Notes: generated from the letters alone by a model not told the origin. Positions 33,358 to 43,328 are shown, numbered from the stretch's first letter. The stretch: DNA of 64,000 nt from an uncultured Eubacteriales bacterium (GCA_900539455.1 UQCD01000006.1:1-64000); one strand, 5' to 3'. Numbers and translations are program-made.

Positions 33358-34905
33358 GTGATGAAATTGAAAAAGAAATTAAATCTACTGCTTTTTTTAG
33401 TCATTGGAATGTTGTCGCTTGTATTAGTGGCGTGTTCAGATACTAAAAAAGCTGAAAATGTAGATGCTTCAACAGGAAAGATTGAAGGGGTAGACGATTT
33501 AGCGGGCAGGAGAATTGGTGTACAGCTTGGCACAACAGGAGCTACATATGCTGCCGATTTAGAAGAAGATGGAAGTGGAACAACTGTTACCAGATTTAAT
33601 ACTGGTGCAGACGCTATTCAGGCATTGAAGCAAAATAAAATTGACTGTGTTATTATTGATGAACAGCCAGCGCTGGCATTTATCGAAAAAAATCCAGAGT
33701 TAAAAATATTAGAGGAAGAATTTACTACAGAGGAATATGCTATTGGCATTGCAAAGGGCAATACAGAGCTTAGAGATAGTATAAATGAAGCCTTAAGCCA
33801 GTTAAAAACAGATGGAACATTAGATAAGATTATTTCAAATTATATTGGTGATGGTACAAAGGGTAAGTATCAGTATGAGCCAGACAAAACCCTCTCAAGA
33901 AAAAATGGTACATTGGTTATGGCTACAAATGCTACCTTCCCTCCTTATGAATATTACGAGGGTGGTGATATTGTTGGTATAGACGTAGATATTGCCAATG
34001 CAATAGCTGACAAATTAGATATGTCACTTGAAATAAAGGATATAGATTTTGGAGCAATAATTGTTGCAATTCAGACAGGAAAGGCTGATATAGGTCTTGC
34101 TGGAATGACAGTAACAGAGGACAGATTAAAGAACATTGATTTTACTGACGGCTATACAACATCTACACAGGTCATAGTTGTAAATACAGGAGAAGATGTT
34201 AAGGGTCAGTCCTTTAGCGAAAAATTCCATCAGGTGTTTATTGAAAAGGGCAGATGGGAATACATTCCAAAGGGACTTCTTAATACTGTAATTATTACTG
34301 TATTTGCGGGAATTATTGGTATTGTAATTGGCTTTATATTTGCTATTATCCGTGTAGCACATGATAGAAATGACGAAAAGCATACAATGATAAAAATACT
34401 TAATGGTTTTGTAAAGCTTTATCTTACTATATTCAGAGGAACGCCAGTAATGGTACAGCTTCTCATTATGTATTATGTAGTATTTGCAAAGGTACAGATT
34501 GGACCAATATATGTAGCAATACTTGCCTTTGGACTTAATTCAGCAGCGTATGTTGCAGAAGCAGTAAGAGCTGGTATTATGTCAGTTGAAATTGGCCAGT
34601 TTGAGGCGGGCAGAAGCTTAGGCTTTACATATGCACAGACTATGCGGCATATTGTAATGCCACAGGCTGTTAAGAATTCTCTTCCAACAATGTGTAATGA
34701 ATTTATTGCCTTACTTAAGGAAAGCTCAATCGTTGGTTATATTGGACTTGTGGATTTAACAAAGGCAGGCGATATTATTAGAAGTGATACATATGAGGCT
34801 ATGCTCCCACTTATTGCTGTTGCTTTAGTTTATTTAGTAATAGTAATGCTTATGACCTATGGAGTAGGTAGATTGGAAAGGAGATTAAAGAAAGATGCAA
34901 GATAG
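33358..34905 (+). CDS. Amino-acid ABC transporter, permuted binding domain fused to permease
   Basis: A 515-residue protein: lipoprotein-like signal (lipobox LVAC at about 22-25), solute-binding domain (about 40-280) and a HisM/GlnP-type permease (about 304-515, coupling loop AGIMSVEIGQFEAGRSLG). The binding domain has its lobes in reversed order: the usual second part (DDLAGRRIGVQLGTTG, DCVIIDEQPA, LKTDGTLDKI) comes first, and the usual first part (NGTLVMATNATFPPYEYYE, VGIDVDIANAIADKL, AGMTVTEDR) second. I recall this arrangement from other Lachnospiraceae polar amino-acid transporters. Fusion to the permease keeps the receptor at the membrane. AGGAAA precedes the start. The ATPase gene overlaps its end by 11 bp. 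Confidence 0.9.
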   Translation: MMKLKKKLNLLLFLVIGMLSLVLVACSDTKKAENVDASTGKIEGVDDLAGRRIGVQLGTTGATYAADLEEDGSGTTVTRFNTGADAIQALKQNKIDCVIIDEQPALAFIEKNPELKILEEEFTTEEYAIGIAKGNTELRDSINEALSQLKTDGTLDKIISNYIGDGTKGKYQYEPDKTLSRKNGTLVMATNATFPPYEYYEGGDIVGIDVDIANAIADKLDMSLEIKDIDFGAIIVAIQTGKADIGLAGMTVTEDRLKNIDFTDGYTTSTQVIVVNTGEDVKGQSFSEKFHQVFIEKGRWEYIPKGLLNTVIITVFAGIIGIVIGFIFAIIRVAHDRNDEKHTMIKILNGFVKLYLTIFRGTPVMVQLLIMYYVVFAKVQIGPIYVAILAFGLNSAAYVAEAVRAGIMSVEIGQFEAGRSLGFTYAQTMRHIVMPQAVKNSLPTMCNEFIALLKESSIVGYIGLVDLTKAGDIIRSDTYEAMLPLIAVALVYLVIVMLMTYGVGRLERRLKKDAR

Positions 34906-35635
34906 AGAGCTGCTTATTGAGATAAAGGACCTTTGCAAGTCCTATAAGGACCATATAGTTCTTAAAAATATAAATACAAAAATATATAAGGGTGAGGTAA
35001 TTGCCATTATTGGGCCAAGTGGCTGTGGAAAATCGACATTTTTGCGTTCTATTAATTTATTAGAAAAGCCTGAATCCGGAGCTATTATTTTTGAAGGAAC
35101 GGATATATTAGATAAAAAAACAGACATTAATAAAGTAAGACAAAAAATAGGAATGGTATTCCAGCAGTTTAATCTTTTCCCTAATATGTCTGTTAAAGAA
35201 AATATTATGCTGGCACCTATGAAATTAAAGGGTATGAGCAAGGAGGAGGCAGGTAAAAGGGCAGAAGAGCTTTTAGACAGAGTTGGACTTTTAGACAAAA
35301 AGGATACAAACCCTGCTAATTTATCAGGAGGACAAAAGCAGCGTATTGCTATAGCAAGAACTATGGCTATGAATCCTGATGTTATTTTGTTTGATGAGCC
35401 TACATCAGCCCTTGACCCGGAAATGGTCGGCGAGGTTTTAAACATTATGAAGGAATTAGCAAGGGAAGGAATGACAATGATTATTGTTACTCACGAAATG
35501 GGCTTTGCAAGAGATGTTGCAAACAGAGTTATTTTTATAGACGAGAACAATATTCAAGAGGATAGTGAGCCAAAGGAATTTTTTGAAAATCCTAAAAATG
35601 AAAGATTAAAGGAATTTTTATCTAAAGTAAGATAG
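34895..35635 (+). CDS. Polar amino-acid ABC transporter ATP-binding protein (GlnQ type)
   Basis: A 246-residue ATPase with Walker A GPSGCGKST, Q-loop QQFNLFPNMSVKEN, signature NLSGGQKQR, Walker B VILFDEPTSALDPE and H-loop VTHEMGFARDVANRV, the latter diagnostic for the GlnQ/HisP/ArtP group. It overlaps the fused receptor-permease gene by 11 bp and together they form a complete two-gene importer. Substrate probably glutamine, cystine or another polar amino acid; not determinable here. Confidence 0.95.
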   Translation: MQDRELLIEIKDLCKSYKDHIVLKNINTKIYKGEVIAIIGPSGCGKSTFLRSINLLEKPESGAIIFEGTDILDKKTDINKVRQKIGMVFQQFNLFPNMSVKENIMLAPMKLKGMSKEEAGKRAEELLDRVGLLDKKDTNPANLSGGQKQRIAIARTMAMNPDVILFDEPTSALDPEMVGEVLNIMKELAREGMTMIIVTHEMGFARDVANRVIFIDENNIQEDSEPKEFFENPKNERLKEFLSKVR

Positions 35636-35842
35636 AATATGAATAATAAAGGCTTAGTGTACTGAAATACTGCGGGAAAAAAATAGAAATTTGTCAAAAA
35701 TGTATAGTTGAAAAATAGTATATACATATGGTATATTAGTACTGAAATGTTCAGCTGTGAAAACACAATTTTCATAAAGGCTGCCTGAGTTATTGGTAGA
35801 AAATAAAACCAAATATTACAAAAGATATATTATACAAATAGA

Positions 35843-35861
35843 CAAGGGGCTTTGCCCCTTG
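35843..35861 (+). terminator. Terminator after the amino-acid transporter
   Basis: CAAGGGGC (35843-35850) and GCCCCTTG (35854-35861) form a perfect stem with a TTT loop, followed by six T at 35864-35869. The rest of the 354-bp gap to 35989 shows AT-rich sequence and, near 35976, the AGAGGAGAAGG site of the next gene; the promoter of the exopolysaccharide cluster must lie here but no clear consensus is seen. Confidence 0.85.
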
Positions 35862-35989
35862 ATTTTTTATGAAGAGATGTCCACAATGAAAATAATGTTT
35901 ACATGATTTTTATTAGAAGGGCTTTGTTGGCTATGTAGTAAGTAGATACCCTGTGAGGATAATATACAGTCTTTTAGAGGAGAAGGTTG

Positions 35990-37372
35990 ATGTTTAAAAC
36001 GATTTTATCAAATTTTCATTTAGAAAAAATATTTTGGATAATAAAAACAAAGCTGCTTTATATGATTATGTCAGCAGCTATTATGGCGGCAGGTGTAGGA
36101 GTATATGCAAGTCTTACCAGTTCGTCTACATATCTGGCTGAAATATCCTTCTATGCCTATAGTAATCCTGATTATATCGACACAGATATTAGCCAGAGTG
36201 CAGGTGAAGTAACACAGGCTAAAAATCTTTTGGAAAGTTATATGCAGATTATTGCCAGTGACAACTTTTTAAATAAAGTAATAGATTCCTTAGATTATGA
36301 TGTCACCACAAGTTATCTTCGTGCAAGGATAGGCGCTTCTGCAGTAGGAAATACAGCAGTTTTTGTAGTAGATGTATACAACGAGGATCCTTTATTTGCA
36401 ATGGAGGTGGCTAATGCTATTGGAGAGCTGGCACCGGCAGAGGTTATTAGAATTGTAAAGGCTGGTGGTATTGAGATTTTAGATGAAGCAAAGCTGCCAA
36501 CCACACCATATGCGTCAACAAATGTAATTAAGCTTTCTATTATAGGTGGAGCCTTAGGTTTTATTCTTTCGTGCATGTTCTTCATGATAAAAGGCTTGTT
36601 AGATACAACTATTAGAAGAAAATATGAAATAGAGGATTTGTTTACAATACCGATTTTAGGCTCAGTACCAAATATGGAGCCGGCTAAAAATGGAGAAAAG
36701 GCAGACACCTTATTAAACGATGACAGCCCATTTGCAGTAAAAGAGGCATATAGAGAGATTAGAGCAGGAATAGTATATGTTACTAAGGGCAAAAAATGTC
36801 CTGTTTTTGCAATTACCAGTGCTGATATGCACGAGGGAAAAACACTCTCAACCTTAAATATAGCAAATTCCTTTGCCAGAATAGGCAAAAAGGTATTGGT
36901 TATTGATGCAGATATGAGAAAAAGCTATATTGAAAAAATACTTGGAATTAAAAACGAAAACAAAAATGGACTTAGCAAATACCTGGCAGCTATTACCGAG
37001 GAACTATTTGTTGTACACCAAAATGACAATTTTGATATAATACCAGCCGGAGAGTATCCTCCTAATCCAGCCGAATTATTAGTAAGCGACAGGTGGAAGG
37101 AGCTTTTAATGGCAAGTAAAGAGATTTACGATATGATATTTATTGATTTGCCGCCAGTAGGTATTGTTTCAGATGCACTTGCAGTAGTAAATGATGTAAA
37201 TTCATATATTTTAGTTGTTAGAGAAAAGGTAACAAAGTTTGACCGAGAGGAAATGATAGTTAGAAAACTTGAGGCAGTAGGTGCTAATATCTCAGGTTTT
37301 ATATACAATGCAATTTCAATTAAATCACCAGATTATAATTACAAGGAATATGGAAGAGATTATAAATATTGA
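35990..37372 (+). CDS. BY-kinase: Wzz-like domain fused to tyrosine kinase (CpsC-CpsD type)
   Basis: ATG 35990 follows AGAGGAGAAGG; the TTG one codon before is ignored. The 460-residue protein joins a chain-length regulator (Wzz-like, membrane segments at about 22-40 and 180-203, extracytoplasmic part between) to a cytoplasmic BY-kinase. Kinase motifs: TSADMHEGKTLS (Walker A, 276-287), VLVIDADMR (Walker A', 302-310), MIFIDLPPVG (Walker B) and a C-terminal tyrosine cluster (YNYKEYGRDYKY). Such kinases control exopolysaccharide chain length and export by cycles of autophosphorylation. The Walker A lacks the common PGEGK proline-glycine, reading MHEGK. It is the first gene of the cluster and overlaps the phosphatase gene. 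Confidence 0.93.
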   Translation: MFKTILSNFHLEKIFWIIKTKLLYMIMSAAIMAAGVGVYASLTSSSTYLAEISFYAYSNPDYIDTDISQSAGEVTQAKNLLESYMQIIASDNFLNKVIDSLDYDVTTSYLRARIGASAVGNTAVFVVDVYNEDPLFAMEVANAIGELAPAEVIRIVKAGGIEILDEAKLPTTPYASTNVIKLSIIGGALGFILSCMFFMIKGLLDTTIRRKYEIEDLFTIPILGSVPNMEPAKNGEKADTLLNDDSPFAVKEAYREIRAGIVYVTKGKKCPVFAITSADMHEGKTLSTLNIANSFARIGKKVLVIDADMRKSYIEKILGIKNENKNGLSKYLAAITEELFVVHQNDNFDIIPAGEYPPNPAELLVSDRWKELLMASKEIYDMIFIDLPPVGIVSDALAVVNDVNSYILVVREKVTKFDREEMIVRKLEAVGANISGFIYNAISIKSPDYNYKEYGRDYKY

Positions 37373-38039
37373 TTTTCATGCACATATACTGCCGGGAGCA
37401 GATCACGGGTGTGACAATGAAAATATGTGCTTAAAGCAATTAGAGCTGGCAAAGAAATACAAAATAGATATGATAGTGGCAACACCACATTTTTATCCAA
37501 ACATAGATACAGTAAAAAGCTTTTTGAACAGACGCAGCATTGCCTACGAGAAGCTTAAAAAGGTGTATACCCCTGCTTTGCCACAGGTTTTACTGGGGGC
37601 AGAGGTGCTTGTCTGTAACAATATGGATAAAATGGATGACCTTGACAGGCTTTGCATAGAAGGCACAGATACAATTTTAGTAGAAATGCCGCTTGAAAAA
37701 CATTGGGATAAAAGATTAATAGAAACTGTAATCAATATAAAACAGGTGCGAAGGCTGAATGTAGTATTAGCACATATAGACAGATATAATCCCACAGAGG
37801 TTAAAAAGCTGACAGATATGGGTATAGCTGTCCAGATAAATGCAATAGCTTTGTTTAAATTGAAAACTAAGGCTAAATGTAAATATTATTTTGAAAATTG
37901 TGAAGTAGTAGCCTTGGGAAGCGATATACATAAGCTCTCTGACAGCTACAAATATTTGTACAAGGCTATAAAAAAGCAGGAGAAAAAAGAAAGCTTTATT
38001 ATGAAAAGGACAAATGCAATTATTGCTAAAAAAGCATAA
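37350..38039 (+). CDS. PHP-family tyrosine phosphatase (CpsB/CapC type)
   Basis: ATG 37350 after AAGGA gives a 229-residue protein starting MEEIINIDFHAHILPGADHG, the metal-binding start of PHP phosphatases. Other metal ligands are in VATPHFYP, LLGAEVLV, VVLAHIDRY and ALGSDIHK. It removes phosphate from the tyrosine cluster of the BY-kinase encoded just upstream, which it overlaps by 23 bp; the two act as a pair in capsule control. An unrelated, low-molecular-weight tyrosine phosphatase lies at 2.8 kb. Confidence 0.92.
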   Translation: MEEIINIDFHAHILPGADHGCDNENMCLKQLELAKKYKIDMIVATPHFYPNIDTVKSFLNRRSIAYEKLKKVYTPALPQVLLGAEVLVCNNMDKMDDLDRLCIEGTDTILVEMPLEKHWDKRLIETVINIKQVRRLNVVLAHIDRYNPTEVKKLTDMGIAVQINAIALFKLKTKAKCKYYFENCEVVALGSDIHKLSDSYKYLYKAIKKQEKKESFIMKRTNAIIAKKA

Positions 38040-38053
38040 AATAGGAGATTTGT

Positions 38054-39034
38054 ATGTTCAAAGTAAGTGTTATTGTGCCGGTATACAATACAAGAAAATA
38101 TTTAAGAGAATGTTTAAGGTCTTTAGAAAAGCAGACTATTGACAGTATAGAGATAATTATGGTAAATGACGGCTCTACAGATGAATCTATTACTATTATG
38201 GAGGAGTTTGTAAGAAAGTACCCGGACAGATTTGTTCTAATCAATAAGGAGAATGGTGGACAGGCAACTGCAAGAAATATGGGCATACTGGAAAGTCATG
38301 GAGAATACATAGGCTTTGTAGACTCTGATGATAAGGTAGACAAAAATATGTTCCAGAAAATGTATCAGGCAGCAAGTTGTGGCGGCTATGACTATGTAGA
38401 ATGTCATTATCATTATGTAGAAGAGGAAAAGGACGGTTCACTAAAGGAATTAGAAACCAGAGGAAATATCAGAGCCTACAAAAACAAAAAGGATATGTTT
38501 ATAGATCCACAGGTGTCACCCTGGAACAAGCTATACAAAAGGGAATTGCTCATTGACAATGAAATAAAATTCCCAGAGGGTGTTATATATGAGGACACAT
38601 CCTTTTTTATAAAATCGATTCCGTACATAAATAAGGCGAGATACTTAGATGAAAAGCTGGTTTATTACTATTTGCATAGTAATTCCACTATGAATAAAAA
38701 TAAAAGTGTAAAGGTTGCAGATATATTTAAGGTATTAGAGGATTATCTGAAATTTTATAAGGATAGGGAATTATATGATGAATATAAGGAGGAACTGGAG
38801 TATTTTACAACTAAAATAATACTATGCAGCTCTCTCAGCCGTATAGGCAGAGTTACTGATAAAAAACTAAAAAAACAGCTATTAGATAAATCCTTTAAAT
38901 TTATTAATGAGTGGTTCCCGGATTATAAAAATAACAAATATTATACTGGTAAAATAGGAAAATATATCAGAATAGTCAACAGAAGAAATAGCAGTATTAT
39001 AAGTACAGTTCTAGGAAAAGTTATGAAAGGATAA
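38054..39034 (+). CDS. Glycosyltransferase family 2
   Basis: A 326-residue inverting-type transferase with an N-terminal GT-A fold: VSVIVPVYNTRKYL, MVNDGSTDESI, and the metal-binding FVDSDDKVD (DXD-type). NGGQATARNMGIL is typical of this family. It transfers a sugar to the lipid-linked repeat unit of the surface polysaccharide. AGGAG precedes the ATG. The donor and acceptor cannot be read from sequence. It lies directly after the kinase-phosphatase pair. Confidence 0.92.
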   Translation: MFKVSVIVPVYNTRKYLRECLRSLEKQTIDSIEIIMVNDGSTDESITIMEEFVRKYPDRFVLINKENGGQATARNMGILESHGEYIGFVDSDDKVDKNMFQKMYQAASCGGYDYVECHYHYVEEEKDGSLKELETRGNIRAYKNKKDMFIDPQVSPWNKLYKRELLIDNEIKFPEGVIYEDTSFFIKSIPYINKARYLDEKLVYYYLHSNSTMNKNKSVKVADIFKVLEDYLKFYKDRELYDEYKEELEYFTTKIILCSSLSRIGRVTDKKLKKQLLDKSFKFINEWFPDYKNNKYYTGKIGKYIRIVNRRNSSIISTVLGKVMKG

Positions 39035-39037
39035 ATT

Positions 39038-39967
39038 ATGAAAATATCAGTAGCTATGGCAACCTATAATGGTGCAGATTTTATAACAGAACAGTTACAA
39101 TCTATTTTAAATCAGACAAAACAGGTTGATGAAGTGATTATATGTGATGACAGGTCAAGGGATAATACAGTAGAGGTAATAGAAAAATTTGTAGCTGACA
39201 ATAACTGTGCTGATAAAATAAAAATATGGGTTAATGAAAAAAACTTAGGATATGCTTCTAATTTCATAAAGGCATTAAGAAAAACCACAGGTGCTTATGT
39301 GTTTTTCTGTGATCAGGATGATATATGGATAGAAAACAGAGTTGAAAAAATGCTTGAAAAGATGGAGGAAAATCCGTCAATTATGCTATTAGGCTCAGAA
39401 TTTACCTCGTTTAGCAGCAGTAGTGATGCACCTAGTGTTCCAAAATGGGAGCAGAAAATGTATACTAATGACCAAAGTATAGAAAGGCTTTCCTTCAGCC
39501 CTGAAAATATATTTATTGGAGCACAGGGCTGTACAATGTGTATGCGAAGGGATTTTCTTAATATAATAGATAAATATTGGTATGAGGGCTGGGCACACGA
39601 TGAGTATGTGTGGAAACTGGCACTATGCTTAGATGGACTGTATATGTACCATAGCTACACCTTAAAGCGTAGATTACACTCAAATAATGTTACTATGCGT
39701 AAAATGAGAGATGTAAAAAAGAGAATTATATTTTTAGAGGAACTTTTAAAAAGTCATAAGCAGACCTATCAATTTGCAAAGGACATAGGACTTTCCAAAG
39801 ACAAGCTTAAGCTTTTAGAGCGTAATATAAAAGCCACTAATTTACGAATAGAATTACTGAGAGATAAAAAATATTTTAATACCATAAAATTATTATTTGG
39901 ATATTTTAATTGTTATCATAAATCACGCTCAATATTAGTCGAATTAAAAATGGCGATTAAGGAATAA
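39038..39967 (+). CDS. Glycosyltransferase family 2 (rhamnosyltransferase-like)
   Basis: A 309-residue GT2 enzyme opening with ISVAMATYNGADFITEQL, then IICDDRSRDNT and the metal site FFCDQDDIWIENRV, a variant common in RfbF/WfgS-type rhamnosyltransferases. The acceptor part contains GAQGCTMCMRRDF. It starts 3 bp after the preceding gene, so the two are coupled. Rhamnose as donor is a guess from family resemblance. Confidence 0.9.
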   Translation: MKISVAMATYNGADFITEQLQSILNQTKQVDEVIICDDRSRDNTVEVIEKFVADNNCADKIKIWVNEKNLGYASNFIKALRKTTGAYVFFCDQDDIWIENRVEKMLEKMEENPSIMLLGSEFTSFSSSSDAPSVPKWEQKMYTNDQSIERLSFSPENIFIGAQGCTMCMRRDFLNIIDKYWYEGWAHDEYVWKLALCLDGLYMYHSYTLKRRLHSNNVTMRKMRDVKKRIIFLEELLKSHKQTYQFAKDIGLSKDKLKLLERNIKATNLRIELLRDKKYFNTIKLLFGYFNCYHKSRSILVELKMAIKE

Positions 39968-39972
39968 AACTT

Positions 39973-41346
39973 ATGAAGAAAATTAATTCTACAAGTAAAT
40001 ATATAAAACCAGCCAGAGAAAATAAAATATTTTATGCTGCAAGCGTAGTATTTTTGTTTTCTCTGTTTGTATTGCCTCAATACTTTGGAATACCATTTCC
40101 AATGTTTGATTTTACTATGCTTAGAATTATGATTATTGTGCTGCTTTTAATGATTTTAGGAGATAGAGATAGGAAAAATGATTTTGTAAAGGTAATTACA
40201 AATTACAAATACTCTTTAGTATTAGTTCCATATTTAATAGTAATTGGTTATACCATGGTTTTAAGAGTAGATATAAACGCATTCCTAAATCCGTTTTTGG
40301 AAATAGTGGCAATGTATCTTTTAATATATATTGTGAAATATTCACTGGGACTAGAAAAGACAATAAGCCTGATAGTGGGCTTTACATATGTTATCGCCAT
40401 ATTAGGTATGGTTGAGTTTGTAATGGGACGCTCGCCCTTCTCTTATTTAGAAACAATATCTGGAATATATACAGGTCAGTTTATTCGTTCAGGTCATTAT
40501 AGAATAATGGGACCTTGTAATCATTCATTAGGCTATGGCTTAATGTTGGTAGCCATTACCCCGATTTCCTGTATAGATATAAAAGAAAAAAGTGTAAATA
40601 TATTAAAGCATCCAATGCTTATGATATTGCTTCTTGCCAATGTATTTTTTACAGGCTCCCGCTCTACACTTAGTGTGTTTGTGGTAGAGATTTTTTTACT
40701 ATTTTTATTTTCAAGCAATATAGTAAAAAAGAAGGCAATACTAATCTTTGGAATTGTGCTGTCTGTGGTGGCAGTTTATGTTATAGCATTTAATCAGACC
40801 TCGGTGGCACAATATATTATGCTACAGATAACAACTATATTAGATGAAATATTTGGAACAGAACTGTCAGTTCAATATGGTGCAAGCACAGCTGCACTAT
40901 CCAGCAGCTCCAACTACCGGGATCAGCTTATGAGTATTTTTACCTTGGACTGGTTAAATCCATTTTTGGGAATAGGCAGAAAAAGAGCCTTTGCCAGTGA
41001 AATTAATGGTTCTTACATACATTCAGTAGACAGCTTTTACATTGCAGAATACATTAGATATGCTTATCCAGGTTTGTTTACCTATATTATGTACTTAGGA
41101 TATTTTATAATCGGAATGGTAAGAAGATTTAAAAGTGAGGGTGGAGGTATTCACAAGGGACTTTTTGCAGCAGTTGTCTGCTATCTGATAAATTTATATT
41201 GGGTGGATTCTTTACAGACCCTCAAATATTTATATATAATTTTTGTAATCTACATTGTTTTTGTAGGTGATGAAGAAAAGCTTAAGTCCTTTAAGCTTGA
41301 AAGAAACAAGACTGCCTCAAGGTATATTAAGAAAAGATTTGATTAA
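39973..41346 (+). CDS. O-antigen ligase/polymerase-type membrane protein (Wzy-like)
   Basis: A 457-residue protein with about 11-12 membrane segments and a large loop around residues 265-330, the layout of Wzy/WaaL-type polymerases. SGHYRIMGPCNHSLGYGLML and FFTGSRSTLSVFVVEI are typical of the O-antigen ligase/polymerase superfamily (PF04932). It should join repeat units on the outer face of the membrane. Position within the cluster, together with the flippase at its end, supports a Wzx/Wzy-dependent pathway. Confidence 0.85.
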   Translation: MKKINSTSKYIKPARENKIFYAASVVFLFSLFVLPQYFGIPFPMFDFTMLRIMIIVLLLMILGDRDRKNDFVKVITNYKYSLVLVPYLIVIGYTMVLRVDINAFLNPFLEIVAMYLLIYIVKYSLGLEKTISLIVGFTYVIAILGMVEFVMGRSPFSYLETISGIYTGQFIRSGHYRIMGPCNHSLGYGLMLVAITPISCIDIKEKSVNILKHPMLMILLLANVFFTGSRSTLSVFVVEIFLLFLFSSNIVKKKAILIFGIVLSVVAVYVIAFNQTSVAQYIMLQITTILDEIFGTELSVQYGASTAALSSSSNYRDQLMSIFTLDWLNPFLGIGRKRAFASEINGSYIHSVDSFYIAEYIRYAYPGLFTYIMYLGYFIIGMVRRFKSEGGGIHKGLFAAVVCYLINLYWVDSLQTLKYLYIIFVIYIVFVGDEEKLKSFKLERNKTASRYIKKRFD

Positions 41347-41365
41347 CGATGGAGGATAGGTAAAA

Positions 41366-42364
41366 ATGGATAATGAATATAAAGTTAGTATAGTAGTGCC
41401 TGTATATAATGCAGCCAAATATATTGGCAGGTGTATAGAAAGCATACTGAACCAGACTTATACAAATATAGAATTAATAATTGTAAATGACGGAAGTAAG
41501 GACAACTCCCTGCAAATAATAGAAGCTTATGCTAAAAAAGATAATAGAATAAAATGTATTAACAGAGAAAATTCAGGAGTAAGTGCTACCAGAAATGCCG
41601 GCATTAACAACGCCACAGGCAAATATATAATGTTTGTAGATGCAGATGATACAATAAATAAGGATACTGTAAAGGACAATGTTAAGTATATAGTAGATAA
41701 CAGTGCAGATATTGTTATTTGTGGTTTTTATTATCATGTTACAGATGAAAAAATAACAAAGGAAAATCCTATTGAAGAAAGCTTTACAGGCTCTACAGAG
41801 GAATTTGCCCGACTTTGGTACACGAAGCTATTAAAGGCAGAAATTATTAATCCACCCTGGAATAAACTTATAAGACTTGATATTATTAGAAAAAATAGTA
41901 TATTTTTTGACGAAAGATATTCTATATGTGAGGATATGGCTTTTTCTATAGATGTTATCAGACATAGTGAGAAAGTTGTGCTAAATAGCAAAATATACTA
42001 TAATTACTTCGTTAAAAGCACAGGCTCTCTTGTATTTAAGTTTTATGACAATTATTTTGAAGCCTTGTCAAATTATTATAAAAAGTCTTTGGCATTTTGC
42101 AATATGCACACGGAAAATGAGAGCAACCTAAAAGAAGTAGATACAGTATATGCCAATTTGACTATTATGTATATAAAGCTGATTTGCAACAATAAGGCTT
42201 TCAACTATAAAGAAAAAAAATCAAGAATGAAAAACATTTTTGAAAATAAAAATTTTATAAAGGCTATGAATAATGGCAATTTAAATAAGAAAAAGAAGCT
42301 TATAAGATTGTTTATCAACAACAGATGGTATGGTATTATTAATTTGTTTTACAAGTTAAGATAG
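41366..42364 (+). CDS. Glycosyltransferase family 2
   Basis: A 332-residue GT2 enzyme similar in layout to that at 38054: VSIVVPVYNAAKYIGRCI, LIIVNDGSKDNSL, NSGVSATRNAGINNATGKY and the metal site FVDADDTIN. The C-terminal part is Lys/Asn-rich and helical. It probably adds another sugar to the repeat unit. AGGATAGG lies before the start. Donor unknown. Confidence 0.92.
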   Translation: MDNEYKVSIVVPVYNAAKYIGRCIESILNQTYTNIELIIVNDGSKDNSLQIIEAYAKKDNRIKCINRENSGVSATRNAGINNATGKYIMFVDADDTINKDTVKDNVKYIVDNSADIVICGFYYHVTDEKITKENPIEESFTGSTEEFARLWYTKLLKAEIINPPWNKLIRLDIIRKNSIFFDERYSICEDMAFSIDVIRHSEKVVLNSKIYYNYFVKSTGSLVFKFYDNYFEALSNYYKKSLAFCNMHTENESNLKEVDTVYANLTIMYIKLICNNKAFNYKEKKSRMKNIFENKNFIKAMNNGNLNKKKKLIRLFINNRWYGIINLFYKLR

Positions 42365-42386
42365 TACTGGCAAAGAGAGGTTTATT

Positions 42387-43328
42387 ATGAGTAAATTATC
42401 TAAAATTGCAAATAAGGCAGCAGATGGTATGCTTATTGATGCGTTTACTGATAACATTATGAAAAAAACCAGATATAAAGATGAAAAGCTGCAGCCACTA
42501 TATAATACAATGATTTCACAAAAACATCGTATGCTGTATTACAAAAAGCTGAAGAAGAAGCTGTTTAATAAATGTATTGCTAATAGATATTGGGAGAACC
42601 TTGAAAAAAAGGTAAATAAAGATAGGATATGGGTATGTTGGCTGGACGGAATGGAAAAGGCACCAGATATTGTTAAAAGCTGTTATAGATCCTTGGAAAA
42701 TCATATTCCTGCAAAGAATATTACAGTAATTACCAAAAGCAATTTTAGTGAATTTGTAGAGCTGCCAGAGGATATTATTAAAAAGTGGCAGGCAGGAATT
42801 ATCGGGCCGGCACATTTTAGTGACATTTTACGGACAGAAATATTGATTAAATATGGTGGATACTGGATTGACTCGACTGTATACTGTACAGATTCATCTA
42901 TTTTGCATTATATAGATAAACAGCCATTATTTATGTACAGCTTTTATTATTTTGGCTTTAATCCTGAAATAATGGAGGCAAATAACTGGTTTATATATAG
43001 CACTACAAATAACAATATTCTTTGTTTAATGAGAGAATTATTATATGCTTACTGGAGGACTTATGACAGGGCAGTAAACTACTTTTTTTACCATATACTG
43101 CTTTCTATGGCTATTGATTATTACAGAGAGGAATATGATAAAATGCCTATAGTAAGTCAGGTTGATTCACATATATTAGCTACTTACATATTTGATGATT
43201 TTGATAAGGATAAGCTTCAGATTCTTTGCAAATCCACAGGCTTTCACAAGCTAAGCACAAGATTTGACTTAAAAAAGAAAAAGGGAAATGATACATTTTA
43301 TGATATGATTATAACTAATAGACTGTAG
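42387..43328 (+). CDS. Capsular polysaccharide synthesis protein (Caps_synth family)
   Basis: A 313-residue protein matching the Caps_synth family (PF05704), a GT-A-like group using a DXD-type motif. Landmarks are IWVCWLDGMEKAPDIVKSCY, GPAHFSDILRTEILIKYGGYWIDSTV and YSTTNNNILCLM. Unlike most it keeps D in the position after GGYWI. The acceptor is unknown. AGAGAGG is placed before the ATG. It lies between a GT2 gene and a second DXD-sugar-binding gene, consistent with side-branch addition. Confidence 0.85.
   Translation: MSKLSKIANKAADGMLIDAFTDNIMKKTRYKDEKLQPLYNTMISQKHRMLYYKKLKKKLFNKCIANRYWENLEKKVNKDRIWVCWLDGMEKAPDIVKSCYRSLENHIPAKNITVITKSNFSEFVELPEDIIKKWQAGIIGPAHFSDILRTEILIKYGGYWIDSTVYCTDSSILHYIDKQPLFMYSFYYFGFNPEIMEANNWFIYSTTNNNILCLMRELLYAYWRTYDRAVNYFFYHILLSMAIDYYREEYDKMPIVSQVDSHILATYIFDDFDKDKLQILCKSTGFHKLSTRFDLKKKKGNDTFYDMIITNRL

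Noticed and set aside
34942..35445. 167-residue minus-strand frame opposite the GlnQ-type ATPase gene
   Set aside because: A shadow of a strongly conserved gene on the other strand.
36313..36888. 191-residue minus-strand frame inside the BY-kinase gene
   Set aside because: Antisense to a well-supported gene; no start signal and no recognisable domain.
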